Assembly (NCBI GenBank): GCA_900547385.1
Contig: URGQ01000010.1
Span: forward strand, 1 to 34,135
Source of the DNA: an uncultured Oscillospiraceae bacterium
Lineage (GTDB): Bacteria > Bacillota > Clostridia > Oscillospirales > Ruminococcaceae
Reading direction: 5' to 3'
DNA: 34,135 bases
The notes under the pieces are model-generated. The model worked only from the letters and a program-made list of their open reading frames with translations, ran no database searches and was not told where the DNA came from. Positions 21,751 to 29,687 of the stretch are shown in pieces. Within the stretch, counting starts at the first letter, position 1. Every line of letters begins with the position of its first letter. A program made the translations under genes and the position numbers.

Positions 21751-23592
21751 TCAGTGCTTGGGGACCAACAGGGCCCGCATGGCATTGAGGATGGCCAGCA
21801 CCAGCACGCCCACATCGGCAAAGACAGCGATCCACATGTTGGCATCGCCGGTGGCGCCCAGCACCAGTACCAGCGCCTTGACCGCCAGGGCGAAGATAAC
21901 ATTCTGCCAGACGATCTTCATGGTGCGGCGGGAAAGCCGAACGGCCAGCGCCAGCTTGCTGGGGGCATCGTCCATCAAGACGATATCAGCGGCCTCAATG
22001 GCGGCATCGCTGCCCAGGGCGCCCATGGCGACACCGACATCGGCGCGGGCCAAAACAGGAGCATCATTGATGCCATCGCCGACGAACACCAGAGGAGAAC
22101 CGGTTTGCAGCAGCTCCTCCACCGCGGTCACCTTATCGGCGGGCAGCAGCTCGGCCCGGTATTCATCCAGGCCAAGCTCCCCAGCCACAGCCTGGGCTAC
22201 GGCGGTCTTATCGCCGGTCAGCATCACGGTCTTTTCCACGCCCTCGGCCTTGAGGGTCCGAATGGCCTCGGCGGAATCGGGCTTGGGGGTATCGGCGATG
22301 ACCAGATAGCCGAGATAATCATTATCGGCCGCCATGTGGATAACGGTGCCAACCTCGGCGACCTCCCGGCAGGGAACGCCGATTTCCTTCATTAGGCGCT
22401 CATTGCCGGCGTAGATATGACGGCCGTCAATGACGGCTTCAATACCGCGGCCGGTGTGGTCCTTGGCGTCCTCGATCTCTTTTTCGATGGGCTTGTCGTA
22501 GGCGGCCACCACCGACTGGGCAATGGGATGATGAGAGAAGCTCTCGGCAGCGGCGGCGGTCGCCAGCAGGTCGTCCTCGGTTCCGGCGGCGGGGACGATA
22601 TGGGTGACGGTAAAGCTGCCCTTTGTCAGGGTGCCGGTCTTATCGAATACGACGGTTTTGGCCTTAGCCAGCGTTTCCATATAGCCTGCGCCCTTTACCA
22701 GGATGCCGCAGCGGGAAGCCCCGCCGATGCCGCCAAAGAAGGTGAGCGGCACACTGACAACCAGTGCGCAGGGGCAGGAAACGACCAGGAATACCAGGGC
22801 ACGCTCCACCCAGGTGCCCCAGGGCTGGGAGAAGAACAGGGGCGGAATAACCGCCAGCAGGGCGGCGCCTGCCACGACGCAGGGGGTGTACCAGTGGGCA
22901 AAGCGGGTGATGAAACTTTCCACCCTGGCCTTTTGGTCGGCGGCGTTTTCCACCAGCTCCAGAATCTTGGCGGCGGTGGATTCGCCGTAGGCGCTTTGGG
23001 TCTGAACCGTAATGACACCGGTGAGATTTACCGTACCGCTGACCACCGGATCGCCCTCCGCCTTATCCTGCGGCAGGCTTTCGCCGGTCAGGGCGGCGGT
23101 ATTCACAGCGGTGGAGCCTTCCAGGATCATGCCATCCAGCGGGATCTTTTCGCCGGGGCGGACGATGATGGTCTCCCCTACTTCCACTTCATCGGGGTCC
23201 ACCTTTTCTTCCTGTCCATTCCGCACCACATTGGCGTAATCGGGGCGGAGATCCATAAGCTGGGTGATGTTGCGGCGGGTCTTGCCCACGGCAACGCCCT
23301 GGAACCATTCACCGATCTGATAGAACAGCATAACGGCGACGGCTTCCCGGTAATCGCCCAGTACAAAGGCGCCGATGGTGGCGACCGACATGAGGAATTC
23401 CTCGTCCATCAGGTCACCATGCAGGATCTTGCGGATAGCACCCCACAGGACATCCCAGCCGACAATGAAATACGGCACACAGTAGGCCAAAAGCTGCCAG
23501 ATGCCCTCCAGCGGGAGAACGAACCACACCAGTGCCAGCAGTACCGCCGCGGCGATAATGCGGGCCAGATGCTTTTTCTGTTTTCTTGTCAT
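21751..23592 (-). CDS. Heavy-metal P1B-type ATPase, Zn/Cd/Pb exporter (CadA/ZntA type)
   Basis: This 613-residue ATPase should pump Zn(II), Cd(II) or Pb(II) out of the cell. Motifs in order are PGEKIPLDG (146-154), TGES (169-172), the metal-selecting CPC in transmembrane helix 6 (273-275), the phosphorylated Asp in DKTGTLT (317-323), SFSHHP (351-356) and GDGINDAP (505-512). K572 in helix 7 and D593 in helix 8 match the P1B-2 (Zn/Cd) group rather than the Cu group. The usual N-terminal metal-binding domain is missing; a separate HMA protein is encoded just upstream. It is the last gene of the ArsR-HMA-ATPase operon. Confidence 0.94.
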   Translation of the reverse strand: MTRKQKKHLARIIAAAVLLALVWFVLPLEGIWQLLAYCVPYFIVGWDVLWGAIRKILHGDLMDEEFLMSVATIGAFVLGDYREAVAVMLFYQIGEWFQGVAVGKTRRNITQLMDLRPDYANVVRNGQEEKVDPDEVEVGETIIVRPGEKIPLDGMILEGSTAVNTAALTGESLPQDKAEGDPVVSGTVNLTGVITVQTQSAYGESTAAKILELVENAADQKARVESFITRFAHWYTPCVVAGAALLAVIPPLFFSQPWGTWVERALVFLVVSCPCALVVSVPLTFFGGIGGASRCGILVKGAGYMETLAKAKTVVFDKTGTLTKGSFTVTHIVPAAGTEDDLLATAAAAESFSHHPIAQSVVAAYDKPIEKEIEDAKDHTGRGIEAVIDGRHIYAGNERLMKEIGVPCREVAEVGTVIHMAADNDYLGYLVIADTPKPDSAEAIRTLKAEGVEKTVMLTGDKTAVAQAVAGELGLDEYRAELLPADKVTAVEELLQTGSPLVFVGDGINDAPVLARADVGVAMGALGSDAAIEAADIVLMDDAPSKLALAVRLSRRTMKIVWQNVIFALAVKALVLVLGATGDANMWIAVFADVGVLVLAILNAMRALLVPKH

Positions 23593-23629
23593 TTCGGTAA
23601 TCCCCTTTCCCCGGTGATGGCGGAAAATA

Positions 23630-23851
23630 TTACTTGAGCAGGATGCGGCAATCGGGTTCCACGCGCTTGCAGGTCTTTACCACTTCGGCCAGGATGTCAT
23701 CGTAGCGGGCGTCATCGGCCTCCAGGGTGAGCTTCTGGGCCAGGTAGCTGACACGGGCATAGGTCACGCCATCAATTTTGGAAATGGCTTCCTCCATCTT
23801 GGCGGCGCAGTTGGCGCAATCCAGGTCTTCCAGCATATACATCTTTTTCAT
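23630..23851 (-). CDS. Free-standing heavy-metal-associated (HMA) domain protein
   Basis: This 73-residue protein is a single HMA domain with LEDLDCANCAAKMEEAI (metal-binding CxxC) and a ferredoxin-like beta-alpha-beta pattern. It also contains a second Cys pair region (CKRVEPDCRILLK) at the C terminus. Such domains bind Zn, Cd or Cu and deliver them to P1B ATPases. The downstream ATPase has no N-terminal HMA, so this gene probably supplies it as a separate chaperone. The frame opens at 23902, but the ATG at 23851 has CAAGGAGGAAAACTGAC before it and starts one base after the ArsR stop. Confidence 0.92.
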   Translation of the reverse strand: MKKMYMLEDLDCANCAAKMEEAISKIDGVTYARVSYLAQKLTLEADDARYDDILAEVVKTCKRVEPDCRILLK

Positions 23852-23852
23852 G

Positions 23853-24236
23853 TCAGTTTTCCTCCTTGGATGAATGATTGGTGGGATGGGAATGGTGGTC
23901 ATGCTCGGTCAGGTGCTCAAAGCCCTGCCCGATGATGGTACGGACATGGTCATCCGCCAGGAAATAGTAGATGGTCTTGCCCTCCCGGCGGGAGGCGACC
24001 AGCTTATTTTCCCGCAGCACCTTAAGCTGGTGCGAGATGGCGGATTGGGTCATGCCCAGCAGCTCTGCGATGGCGCAGACACACAGCTCCGATTCAAACA
24101 GCGAATACAGAATCCGCATGCGGGTGGTATCGCCGAACACCTTGAAGAGATCCGAAAGGTCACAGATCAGCTCCTCCGGGGGCAGCTCCTGCCGCACCGT
24201 TTGCAGGATGGCGGTATGGTCATGCTTTGGCATCAT
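23853..24236 (-). CDS. ArsR/SmtB family metal-sensing repressor
   Basis: The roughly 127-residue winged-helix repressor has the family's DLSDLFKVFGDTTRMRILYSL and the recognition helix region MTQSAISHQLKVLRENKLV. It has ELCVC in the position of the CadC/CmtR alpha-3 metal ligand. The C-terminal helix has the alpha-5 zinc site as in SmtB, D-x-H then H-x-x-E (DDH ... EHLTE), followed by a His-rich tail (HDHHSH). It probably senses Zn or Cd and represses its own operon. The open frame reaches 24248, but that ATG lies inside the ribosome site. I prefer ATG 24236 (GGAGG, 5-base spacer) or 24233. Confidence 0.92.
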   Translation of the reverse strand: MMPKHDHTAILQTVRQELPPEELICDLSDLFKVFGDTTRMRILYSLFESELCVCAIAELLGMTQSAISHQLKVLRENKLVASRREGKTIYYFLADDHVRTIIGQGFEHLTEHDHHSHPTNHSSKEEN

Positions 24237-24249
24237 TTCGACCTCCATT

Positions 24250-24297
24250 CATATGTTTTATTGTTCATATGATAGCACGCTCATATGTTATTGTCAA
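24250..24297 (-). promoter_or_regulatory. Promoter and operator of the ArsR-HMA-ATPase operon
   Basis: On the minus strand TTGACA (24292-24297) and TATCAT (24269-24274) are 17 bp apart. CATATG occurs three times at 24250-24255, 24266-24271 and 24282-24287, with exactly 16-bp spacing. Pairs of these sites form inverted repeats around AT-rich centres, as in SmtB/CzrA operators. One copy lies in the promoter spacer and one touches the -10 box, so repressor binding would block transcription. Confidence 0.82.
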
Positions 24298-24315
24298 CAG
24301 CAAATTTGATTTTTC

Positions 24316-24332
24316 TTTGATAAAATATCAAA
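24316..24332. repeat. AT-rich palindrome upstream of the ArsR operon
   Basis: TTTGATA (24316-24322) and TATCAAA (24326-24332) form a perfect 7-3-7 inverted repeat between the metal operon promoter and the terminator of the flavoenzyme operon. It may be a regulator site; nothing links it to a specific gene. Confidence 0.35.
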
Positions 24333-24344
24333 AAACAGGGGCGC

Positions 24345-24376
24345 CAAAAAGCCCGGAAAACCGAGGTTCTCCGGGC
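24345..24376 (-). terminator. Terminator of the flavoenzyme operon
   Basis: GCCCGGA (24351-24357) pairs with TCCGGGC (24370-24376), and AACC with GGTT inside it. On the minus strand the stem is followed by TTTTTGGCG. It lies 19 bases after the stop of the FAD-binding oxidase gene. Confidence 0.85.
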
Positions 24377-24394
24377 CAACGGGGAATATCAAAC

Positions 24395-26146
24395 TCAGCG
24401 GTAGTCTTTCCGCTCGTTTAGGCACTTCTTTTCTTCGGGCTTCAGGTCCAGGCCGATGGTACCGCCTGGGTTCATGGTGTAATCGGGGTCAAAGTAATCC
24501 TTGAGCACCCGGAACACCCCGTACTCCTTCTCGCCGATATAGCCCTCCAGCCACGGGGCGAACATCTTGCCGATGCCGTGGTGATGGCTGATGGCCGCGC
24601 CGGATTTCTGGATGGCATCCAGAATGGTGGTGTGGTAGCGCTTAAATTCAGCGGCATCGTTCATCCGGGTGATGAAGATGAAGTACAGGTTGGCGCCCTG
24701 CGGGTAGCAGTGGCTCATGTGCGTGGTGACGATGGTATTGGGCAGCGCATGGCAGACCGCGCGCACATCGCGGTGCACCTGCGCCATATTGGACCAGTTG
24801 ACGCTGCACTCCAGCGTATCGGTGATGACGCTGAAATCCATGAGGGTATCGCGGAGGTAAGGGTCATTGAAGCGGCCCTTTTCCCAGCTCTTGGTCACAT
24901 AGCCGGTCATGGGCATGGCACCAAAGCGGCGGGCAATGCGGTGGATATTCTTCGCCACATTTTTGGAAAAGCCCTTTTCGCCATCGGTAAAGCCCAGGAA
25001 CATACAGCGCTCCATATCCTTGTAGCCCAGCTTATCCAGGAGCGGCGCCAGCGGTGTTTCATCCACATTGTAGAGCTTGAGCATCAGGTGGGTCTCTTCG
25101 GGGTCGGAAAGGCGAAACACCGAGGAATAGCCGCATTCGCACTGCATCATCTCCCGGGCGGCCGCCATGGCGGTCTCCCAATCCCGGAACATGTAGGAGA
25201 AGCGCTTTCGGTTTTCCGGCTGCCAGCGGAATACCTTGAGGGTCACCTCGGTCAGCACGCCGAAGGTCCCCTCCGAGCCCATCATGATCTGGTTGAGATC
25301 GGGGCCGGTGGCCTCCCTGGGATAATGGGGAGTGACGATGCGGCCGATGGGGGTGGCGTACTTCTGCGAAAGGACGATATCGGCGATGGTGCCATAGTAG
25401 GTGCTGTTCTGGCCCGCACCGCGGGTAACCACCCAGCCGCCCACGCTGCTGTACTCGAAGGACTGGGGGAAATGGCCGCAGGTATACTGCCGCTTGGCGC
25501 CAAAGCGATTGGGGGCATCCTGCAGGGCTTCCTCTAGCGCGGGGCCGGAAAGCCCCGCCTGCACCGTGATGGTCTGGTCCACCTCATTGAAGCTGAGGAT
25601 CTTATTGAAGCGCTTGCGCATATCCAGCGAGATGCCGCCCTTGATGGGCTCCACGCCGCGGGTGACGGAGCTGCCGCCGCCGTAGACATACAGCGGGAGC
25701 TTATGCTCTGCCGCGTAACGGACAAGTTCTTCCACCTGCTCGGTGGTATCGGGGTAGACCACCACATCCGGCAGGCTATCGATCTGTTTGTGCCTCAAAC
25801 GGAGAAGATCGTAGCCGGTGCAGCCATAGGCCACCGAAAGCCTTTCGTAATCCCCGGTGGTGACGAACTCCTCTCCCACGATCTTTTTCAGCGCCTCCAG
25901 GTGCTCCGGGGCGATACGAGAGGGGTGATCCGGGAGAGAGACCTGATCAAAGCCGATATCATCGGTGTAGTCCCGGAAGTCGTCATCGGTCATGTGAAAG
26001 GTTTCCTTCATCATCTTGTAGAGGGATTCCTTGGGGTACTTGAAAAACGCGGGATCGCCCCAGCGGAAGATGGAACGATAGCTGCCCGCCGGGGCGGGAG
26101 TCAGCAGCCACTTGGGCTCGAAGCCTTTGTACGGTTTATTGCTCAT
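24395..26146 (-). CDS. FAD-binding oxidase resembling alkyl-dihydroxyacetonephosphate synthase
   Basis: The 583-residue enzyme has a PCMH-type FAD domain (about residues 110-290: PDVVVYPDTTEQVEELV, LYVYGGGSSVTRG, EYSSVGGWVVTRGAGQNSTYYG, GSEGTFGVLTEVTLKVF) and a C-terminal cap domain ending in SHHHGIGKMFAPW and DPDYTMNPGG. The GGGSSV, SVGGWV-TR and HHHG patterns resemble alkylglycerone-phosphate synthase more than D-lactate or glycolate oxidases, but the family is broad. Its substrate is unknown; a phosphorylated glycerol-type or 2-hydroxy acid compound is plausible given its neighbours. The frame opens at 26221; ATG 26146 has AAGGAG seven bases upstream. It overlaps the DUF1667 gene by 11 bases. 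Confidence 0.85.
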   Translation of the reverse strand: MSNKPYKGFEPKWLLTPAPAGSYRSIFRWGDPAFFKYPKESLYKMMKETFHMTDDDFRDYTDDIGFDQVSLPDHPSRIAPEHLEALKKIVGEEFVTTGDYERLSVAYGCTGYDLLRLRHKQIDSLPDVVVYPDTTEQVEELVRYAAEHKLPLYVYGGGSSVTRGVEPIKGGISLDMRKRFNKILSFNEVDQTITVQAGLSGPALEEALQDAPNRFGAKRQYTCGHFPQSFEYSSVGGWVVTRGAGQNSTYYGTIADIVLSQKYATPIGRIVTPHYPREATGPDLNQIMMGSEGTFGVLTEVTLKVFRWQPENRKRFSYMFRDWETAMAAAREMMQCECGYSSVFRLSDPEETHLMLKLYNVDETPLAPLLDKLGYKDMERCMFLGFTDGEKGFSKNVAKNIHRIARRFGAMPMTGYVTKSWEKGRFNDPYLRDTLMDFSVITDTLECSVNWSNMAQVHRDVRAVCHALPNTIVTTHMSHCYPQGANLYFIFITRMNDAAEFKRYHTTILDAIQKSGAAISHHHGIGKMFAPWLEGYIGEKEYGVFRVLKDYFDPDYTMNPGGTIGLDLKPEEKKCLNERKDYR

Positions 26147-26522
26147 GGTCATTCTCCTTTTCGGTTTTCTCTTCCAGCAGGCCGGAGGTGATGATGATAT
26201 CCACCCCCAAGCCCAGCACATTGGGCAGCACCGCTTCTCCCCGCTTCATCGGACGGGTCACACGGGCGCGGTTAATTTCCCGCATGACATCGAAAATTTT
26301 ATCCTTGGGTATTTCGGTCGAGGTGCGTACACTGATGACCGGGACCTCCGGAAAAACGGTGCGCACCGTGGTGCAGAGGGTGCGGGTGGGGCAGGTCATC
26401 TCGGCCGTGGCGAACTGTTCCCCCCGTTTACAGGCATTGCCGGTGACGGTAAAACGGCCGTCCCGCTCTTCGATGCGCAGGGTGCAGCCCCGGGGACAGA
26501 CGATGCAGGTCAGCTCAGTCAT
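26136..26522 (-). CDS. DUF1667 domain protein, putative small subunit of the flavoenzyme complex
   Basis: This 128-residue protein starts ELTCIVCPRGCTLRIEERDG, with the CxxCPxGC signature of DUF1667, and has further Cys residues in TGNACKRGEQFA and MTCPTRTL. The central part VRTSTEIPKDKIFDVMREIN is a typical family segment. DUF1667 genes lie next to FAD oxidoreductases related to glycerol-3-phosphate dehydrogenase; the Cys residues may bind an iron-sulfur cluster, but this is inference. Its start overlaps the upstream flavoprotein by 8 bases and its end overlaps the FAD oxidase gene, so all are probably made together. Confidence 0.88.
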   Translation of the reverse strand: MTELTCIVCPRGCTLRIEERDGRFTVTGNACKRGEQFATAEMTCPTRTLCTTVRTVFPEVPVISVRTSTEIPKDKIFDVMREINRARVTRPMKRGEAVLPNVLGLGVDIIITSGLLEEKTEKENDHEQ

Positions 26523-27777
26523 GCTCCATCACCTCAATTTCCAGTTTGATCTGCGAAGCCGCGGTCAGCGCCTGGGCGGAAAGATCCAGCTCCAGCCGTT
26601 CCATCTCCGGCGGGCGGAGGAAGGGGTACCGGCGGGTGTATATTTCCCGGCCATCGGCTGTAATGACAAGGCGGCAGGGGCCCAGGTTTTCCCGGCTGCG
26701 GAAGTAGAGCGTCACAGCGCTGTTATCGGCATTCAGATCCAGCCGCTGGGGCACAGCATACAGCAGCCCCTCCCCCGCCATGATGGGAATGAAGGTTCTT
26801 TGCTGCCCCGGACGGTACCGGGCCGCGCTTTTTCCGGCGGCTTCTCCGCTTTCGGAGACATAGTCCACCAGGTCATTGACATGCAGGGCATTGCCGCAGG
26901 AGAATACACCGGGGACCGAGGTCATCAGCCCGGCATCGCAGACGGGACCTTTGGTTTTGGGATCGATGGCCGCGCCAAGGCCCTCGGCCAGCTCGTTCTC
27001 CGGGATGAGCCCGACCGAAAGAATGAGGGCGTCACATTCCACCCGCTGCTCGGTGCCGGGTATGGGGTTCATTTTTTCATCTACCCGGGATATTTCCACG
27101 GCCGTCAGACGGTCCTGACCAAAGACACGGGTAACGGTGTGGGAGAGATGTAGCGGGATATTGTAATCATGCAGGCACTGGTGGATATTGCGGGTGAGCC
27201 CGGAGGGGGTGGATTTGGCCTCGTAGACGCCCAGCACCTGGGCGCCCTCCAGCGTAAGGCGGCGAGCCATGATAAGACCGATATCCCCGCTGCCGAGGAT
27301 GACACACTTCCGGGTGGGCAGTTGACCCAGCAGGTTGGTAAAATGCTGGGCACACCCGGCAGTAAAGACCCCGGCCGGGCGGGTGCCATGGATGGAGACC
27401 TGCTTGGCAGTCCTCTCCCGGCAGCCGGTGGCCAGCACCAGCGCTTTGGCGGCCACCGTTTCCACGCCATCCCGGTTTACCAGGGTGACGGCAAAGCCCC
27501 CGGAGGTCTTTTGGATGCGGGTGACGAAGGTGAGGGTCCTCGCTTGCAGCCCCAGGGCATGAAATTCATCGATGAAACGGCCAGCGTATTCCGGGCCGGA
27601 GAGCTTTTCCCCATACCGTACCAGGCCAAAGCCATCGTGGATGCACTGTTTGAGGATACCGCCCAGGCGGGCTTCCCGCTCGATGAGAAGAACCTGGGCG
27701 TCGTTTTGGTGGGCAGCAATGGCCGCGGCCAGCCCGGCCGGTCCCCCGCCGATGACCAGAACATCAACGGTAAGCAT
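26515..27777 (-). CDS. NAD(P)/FAD-dependent oxidoreductase (GlpB-like position)
   Basis: The 420-residue flavoprotein has an FAD-binding VDVLVIGGGPAGLAAAIAA start, an ATGCRERT segment, a second dinucleotide-binding site (GSGDIGLIMARRLTLEGA, about residues 160-177) and the FSCGNALHVNDLVDYVSESGEAAG end motif with the FAD-contacting region. This architecture matches the pyridine nucleotide-disulfide oxidoreductase fold found beside GlpA-like and DUF1667 genes. It probably moves electrons between NAD(P)H and the partner dehydrogenase. The frame opens at 27798, but ATG 27777 has GGAGGGAGAAAGC before it and starts at the conserved strand. It follows the GlpA-like gene by 17 bases. Confidence 0.88.
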   Translation of the reverse strand: MLTVDVLVIGGGPAGLAAAIAAHQNDAQVLLIEREARLGGILKQCIHDGFGLVRYGEKLSGPEYAGRFIDEFHALGLQARTLTFVTRIQKTSGGFAVTLVNRDGVETVAAKALVLATGCRERTAKQVSIHGTRPAGVFTAGCAQHFTNLLGQLPTRKCVILGSGDIGLIMARRLTLEGAQVLGVYEAKSTPSGLTRNIHQCLHDYNIPLHLSHTVTRVFGQDRLTAVEISRVDEKMNPIPGTEQRVECDALILSVGLIPENELAEGLGAAIDPKTKGPVCDAGLMTSVPGVFSCGNALHVNDLVDYVSESGEAAGKSAARYRPGQQRTFIPIMAGEGLLYAVPQRLDLNADNSAVTLYFRSRENLGPCRLVITADGREIYTRRYPFLRPPEMERLELDLSAQALTAASQIKLEIEVMEHD

Positions 27778-27794
27778 GCTTTCTCCCTCCTTCG

Positions 27795-29492
27795 TCATTT
27801 GGTTTTGCCATAGGTGATGACCGCTTGCTCAGAGGATTTTCTGACCTCCTCCAATGGGCAGTTCAGGTATTCGGCGATGATCTGAGTGACCAGCGGCGAG
27901 CAGAACCCGCCCTGGCAGCGGCCCATGCCGGGCCGCACCCGTTTTTTGATGCCATCCACCGTGGGAACCGGGATGGGCGAACGCAGGGCATCCAGAATTT
28001 CTCCCTTGCTTACTTCCTCGCAGCGGCAGATGATGATGCCGTAATCAGGGTTCTGTCGGATGAGGGCGGCCCGCCGCTCATCGCTCATTTCCCGCAGGAC
28101 GGGCGGGACATGGCGGATGGGATCGTAGTTTTCGTTCTTTTCCACCGGTTTAAGCGTGGAAAGATAATCGACCGCCATTTTTTCAATATCCAGCGCGACG
28201 GCCGGGGCAGTGGTAAGCCCTGGAGACTGGATACCGGCACAGTGCAGAATGTTGCCGGTTTTGCGGCCCATTTCGATGATGAAGTCCTCTTCGAAGGTGG
28301 GGGCGCGCACCCCGGTAAAGTAGGTAATGATATCCCCCTGGGAAAGGGTGTGCATGGTGCGCTGCTGCTTTTGGAACACATGGTCGATGCTTTCCCGGTG
28401 GGTTTCGGTGTTCTCTTTTTCCCAAGTTTCTATGGCATCGGGGCCAACCAGCAGGTTATCGTGGACGGTATGCAGAATGCCGCCGCCTTTGGAGTGGTGA
28501 GTGTTCCGGGTGATATCCATGACCGAAGCGATGGTGTGCATATAGGCCCCGGCCTTTTTATCCAGGATGGAATTGGTGCCACGGCGGGGATGAATGGAGA
28601 AGAAGCGGTCCCCCGCCATGGCGGCGATCTCCTCCGCGAAGACGCCGGCGGCATTGATGACCAACGCGGGATAAACGGTGCCGCGGTTGGTGGTGACGCT
28701 ATGTATTTTGCCATCCTGTACCTCCATGCCCAGCACGGCGGTATTCAGCGAGACCTCGGCACCGTTCTGCACGGCGTTTTCGGCATAGGCGATGGTAAGC
28801 CCATAGGGACAGACACAGCCGGAGGACGGATTGGAGATGGCGAAGGCAAAACGGAGATCGGGCTCCCGGCGGCGCAGCTCCTCCCCGGAGATGAGCTCGG
28901 TATCGGCGATGCCATCCCGCTTTTTACGGATGAGGCAGTAGAGGGCGATGAGGGGCTTGAGCCAGGCCTTTTCGAAGCAGACATACTGCCCCACCCGCTT
29001 AAAGGGAACATCAAGTTCCCGGCAGAGCTGATCGTACATGGCATTTCCTCGGCGGACATAGTGGTGCTTGAGAGAGCCGCGGGAAAGATCGATGCCGGGG
29101 TGGACCTCGCCGTCATTGCGGCCGGAAGCCTGCAGCGCCAGATCGGCTTCCTTTTCCACCAGCAGGATATCCAGCTGCCATTTGGAAAGCTCCCGGGCGA
29201 TGGAGGCCCCGGAAATGCCCCCGCCGATGATGAGGACATCCGGTTTTCTGCCTTCCAGAGCGGTATCCCGCAGAGTGGGGATGCGGATGGACTGCTCCCC
29301 TGCCTCATCGCAGCGGATCTCATTGACCACATGGGTGGTACTGTATTTTTCGGCTGCCAGAGAACAGGCCTCTATCACTTTCTCCCAAGTGGGCAGTCGA
29401 CCGCTGAGGACAATATTTCCCTCCGAAAGTGCGGCTGTTACCGCCGGGCCAAAGCGTTTTTTCAGCCGCCGGTTTATCCTGCGGATGTTCAT
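27795..29492 (-). CDS. GlpA-like FAD-dependent dehydrogenase with BFD-like [2Fe-2S] domain
   Basis: The 565-residue protein has three parts. Residues about 10-70 form a small module resembling a BON domain (GNIVLSGRLPTWEKVIEACSL, HVVNEIRC). The middle is a DAO-type FAD domain (DVLIIGGGISGASIARELSKW; ASGRNDGEVHPGIDLSRGSL; GRKTGNILHCAGIQSPGLT). The last 90 residues are a BFD-like [2Fe-2S] domain (IIICRCEEVSKGEILDAL, then PGMGRCQGGFCSPLV). It resembles anaerobic glycerol-3-phosphate dehydrogenase subunit A. The substrate is not proven. ATG 29492 is preferred, with GGGAGG nine bases before it. It is first in the four-gene operon. Confidence 0.88.
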   Translation of the reverse strand: MNIRRINRRLKKRFGPAVTAALSEGNIVLSGRLPTWEKVIEACSLAAEKYSTTHVVNEIRCDEAGEQSIRIPTLRDTALEGRKPDVLIIGGGISGASIARELSKWQLDILLVEKEADLALQASGRNDGEVHPGIDLSRGSLKHHYVRRGNAMYDQLCRELDVPFKRVGQYVCFEKAWLKPLIALYCLIRKKRDGIADTELISGEELRRREPDLRFAFAISNPSSGCVCPYGLTIAYAENAVQNGAEVSLNTAVLGMEVQDGKIHSVTTNRGTVYPALVINAAGVFAEEIAAMAGDRFFSIHPRRGTNSILDKKAGAYMHTIASVMDITRNTHHSKGGGILHTVHDNLLVGPDAIETWEKENTETHRESIDHVFQKQQRTMHTLSQGDIITYFTGVRAPTFEEDFIIEMGRKTGNILHCAGIQSPGLTTAPAVALDIEKMAVDYLSTLKPVEKNENYDPIRHVPPVLREMSDERRAALIRQNPDYGIIICRCEEVSKGEILDALRSPIPVPTVDGIKKRVRPGMGRCQGGFCSPLVTQIIAEYLNCPLEEVRKSSEQAVITYGKTK

Positions 29493-29513
29493 TTTCCGGC
29501 ACCTCCCGTTCAT

Positions 29514-29531
29514 GTCGGCCAAACGGCCGAC
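29514..29531. promoter_or_regulatory. Palindrome in the leader of the flavoenzyme operon, candidate operator
   Basis: GTCGGCC (29514-29520) and GGCCGAC (29525-29531) form a perfect 7-4-7 inverted repeat, located a few bases after the predicted transcription start of the minus-strand operon. It fits a TetR-type operator in size and position but could also be an RNA hairpin. Confidence 0.5.
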
Positions 29532-29542
29532 TCTATACCCAA

Positions 29543-29571
29543 ATGATAGCGCCTGCCGGGAGAGATGTCAA
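29543..29571 (-). promoter_or_regulatory. Promoter of the four-gene flavoenzyme operon
   Basis: On the minus strand a consensus TTGACA (29566-29571) and TATCAT (29543-29548) are 17 bp apart, about 50 bases before the GlpA-like gene. Confidence 0.82.
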
Positions 29572-29594
29572 GACGGCAAAGGGACGGGTGAGAG

Positions 29595-29612
29595 AAAATT
29601 TCCGCAAATTTT
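29595..29612. promoter_or_regulatory. AT-rich palindrome between divergent promoters, candidate TetR operator
   Basis: AAAATTT (29595-29601) and AAATTTT (29606-29612) form a perfect 7-4-7 inverted repeat between the divergent promoters of the flavoenzyme operon and the tetR gene. One site could control both directions. Confidence 0.5.
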
Positions 29613-29628
29613 ACACCGCCGGGCAGGA

Positions 29629-29657
29629 TGGACAGCCGCCCGCTTTCATGGTACAAT
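29629..29657 (+). promoter_or_regulatory. Promoter of the tetR-GTPase unit
   Basis: TGGACA (29629-29634) and TACAAT (29652-29657) are 17 bp apart and lie 30 bases before the tetR ATG. It is divergent from the flavoenzyme promoter. Confidence 0.75.
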
Positions 29658-29687
29658 TCGGGGTAGAAACAGGAAAGGAGCTGGCAT

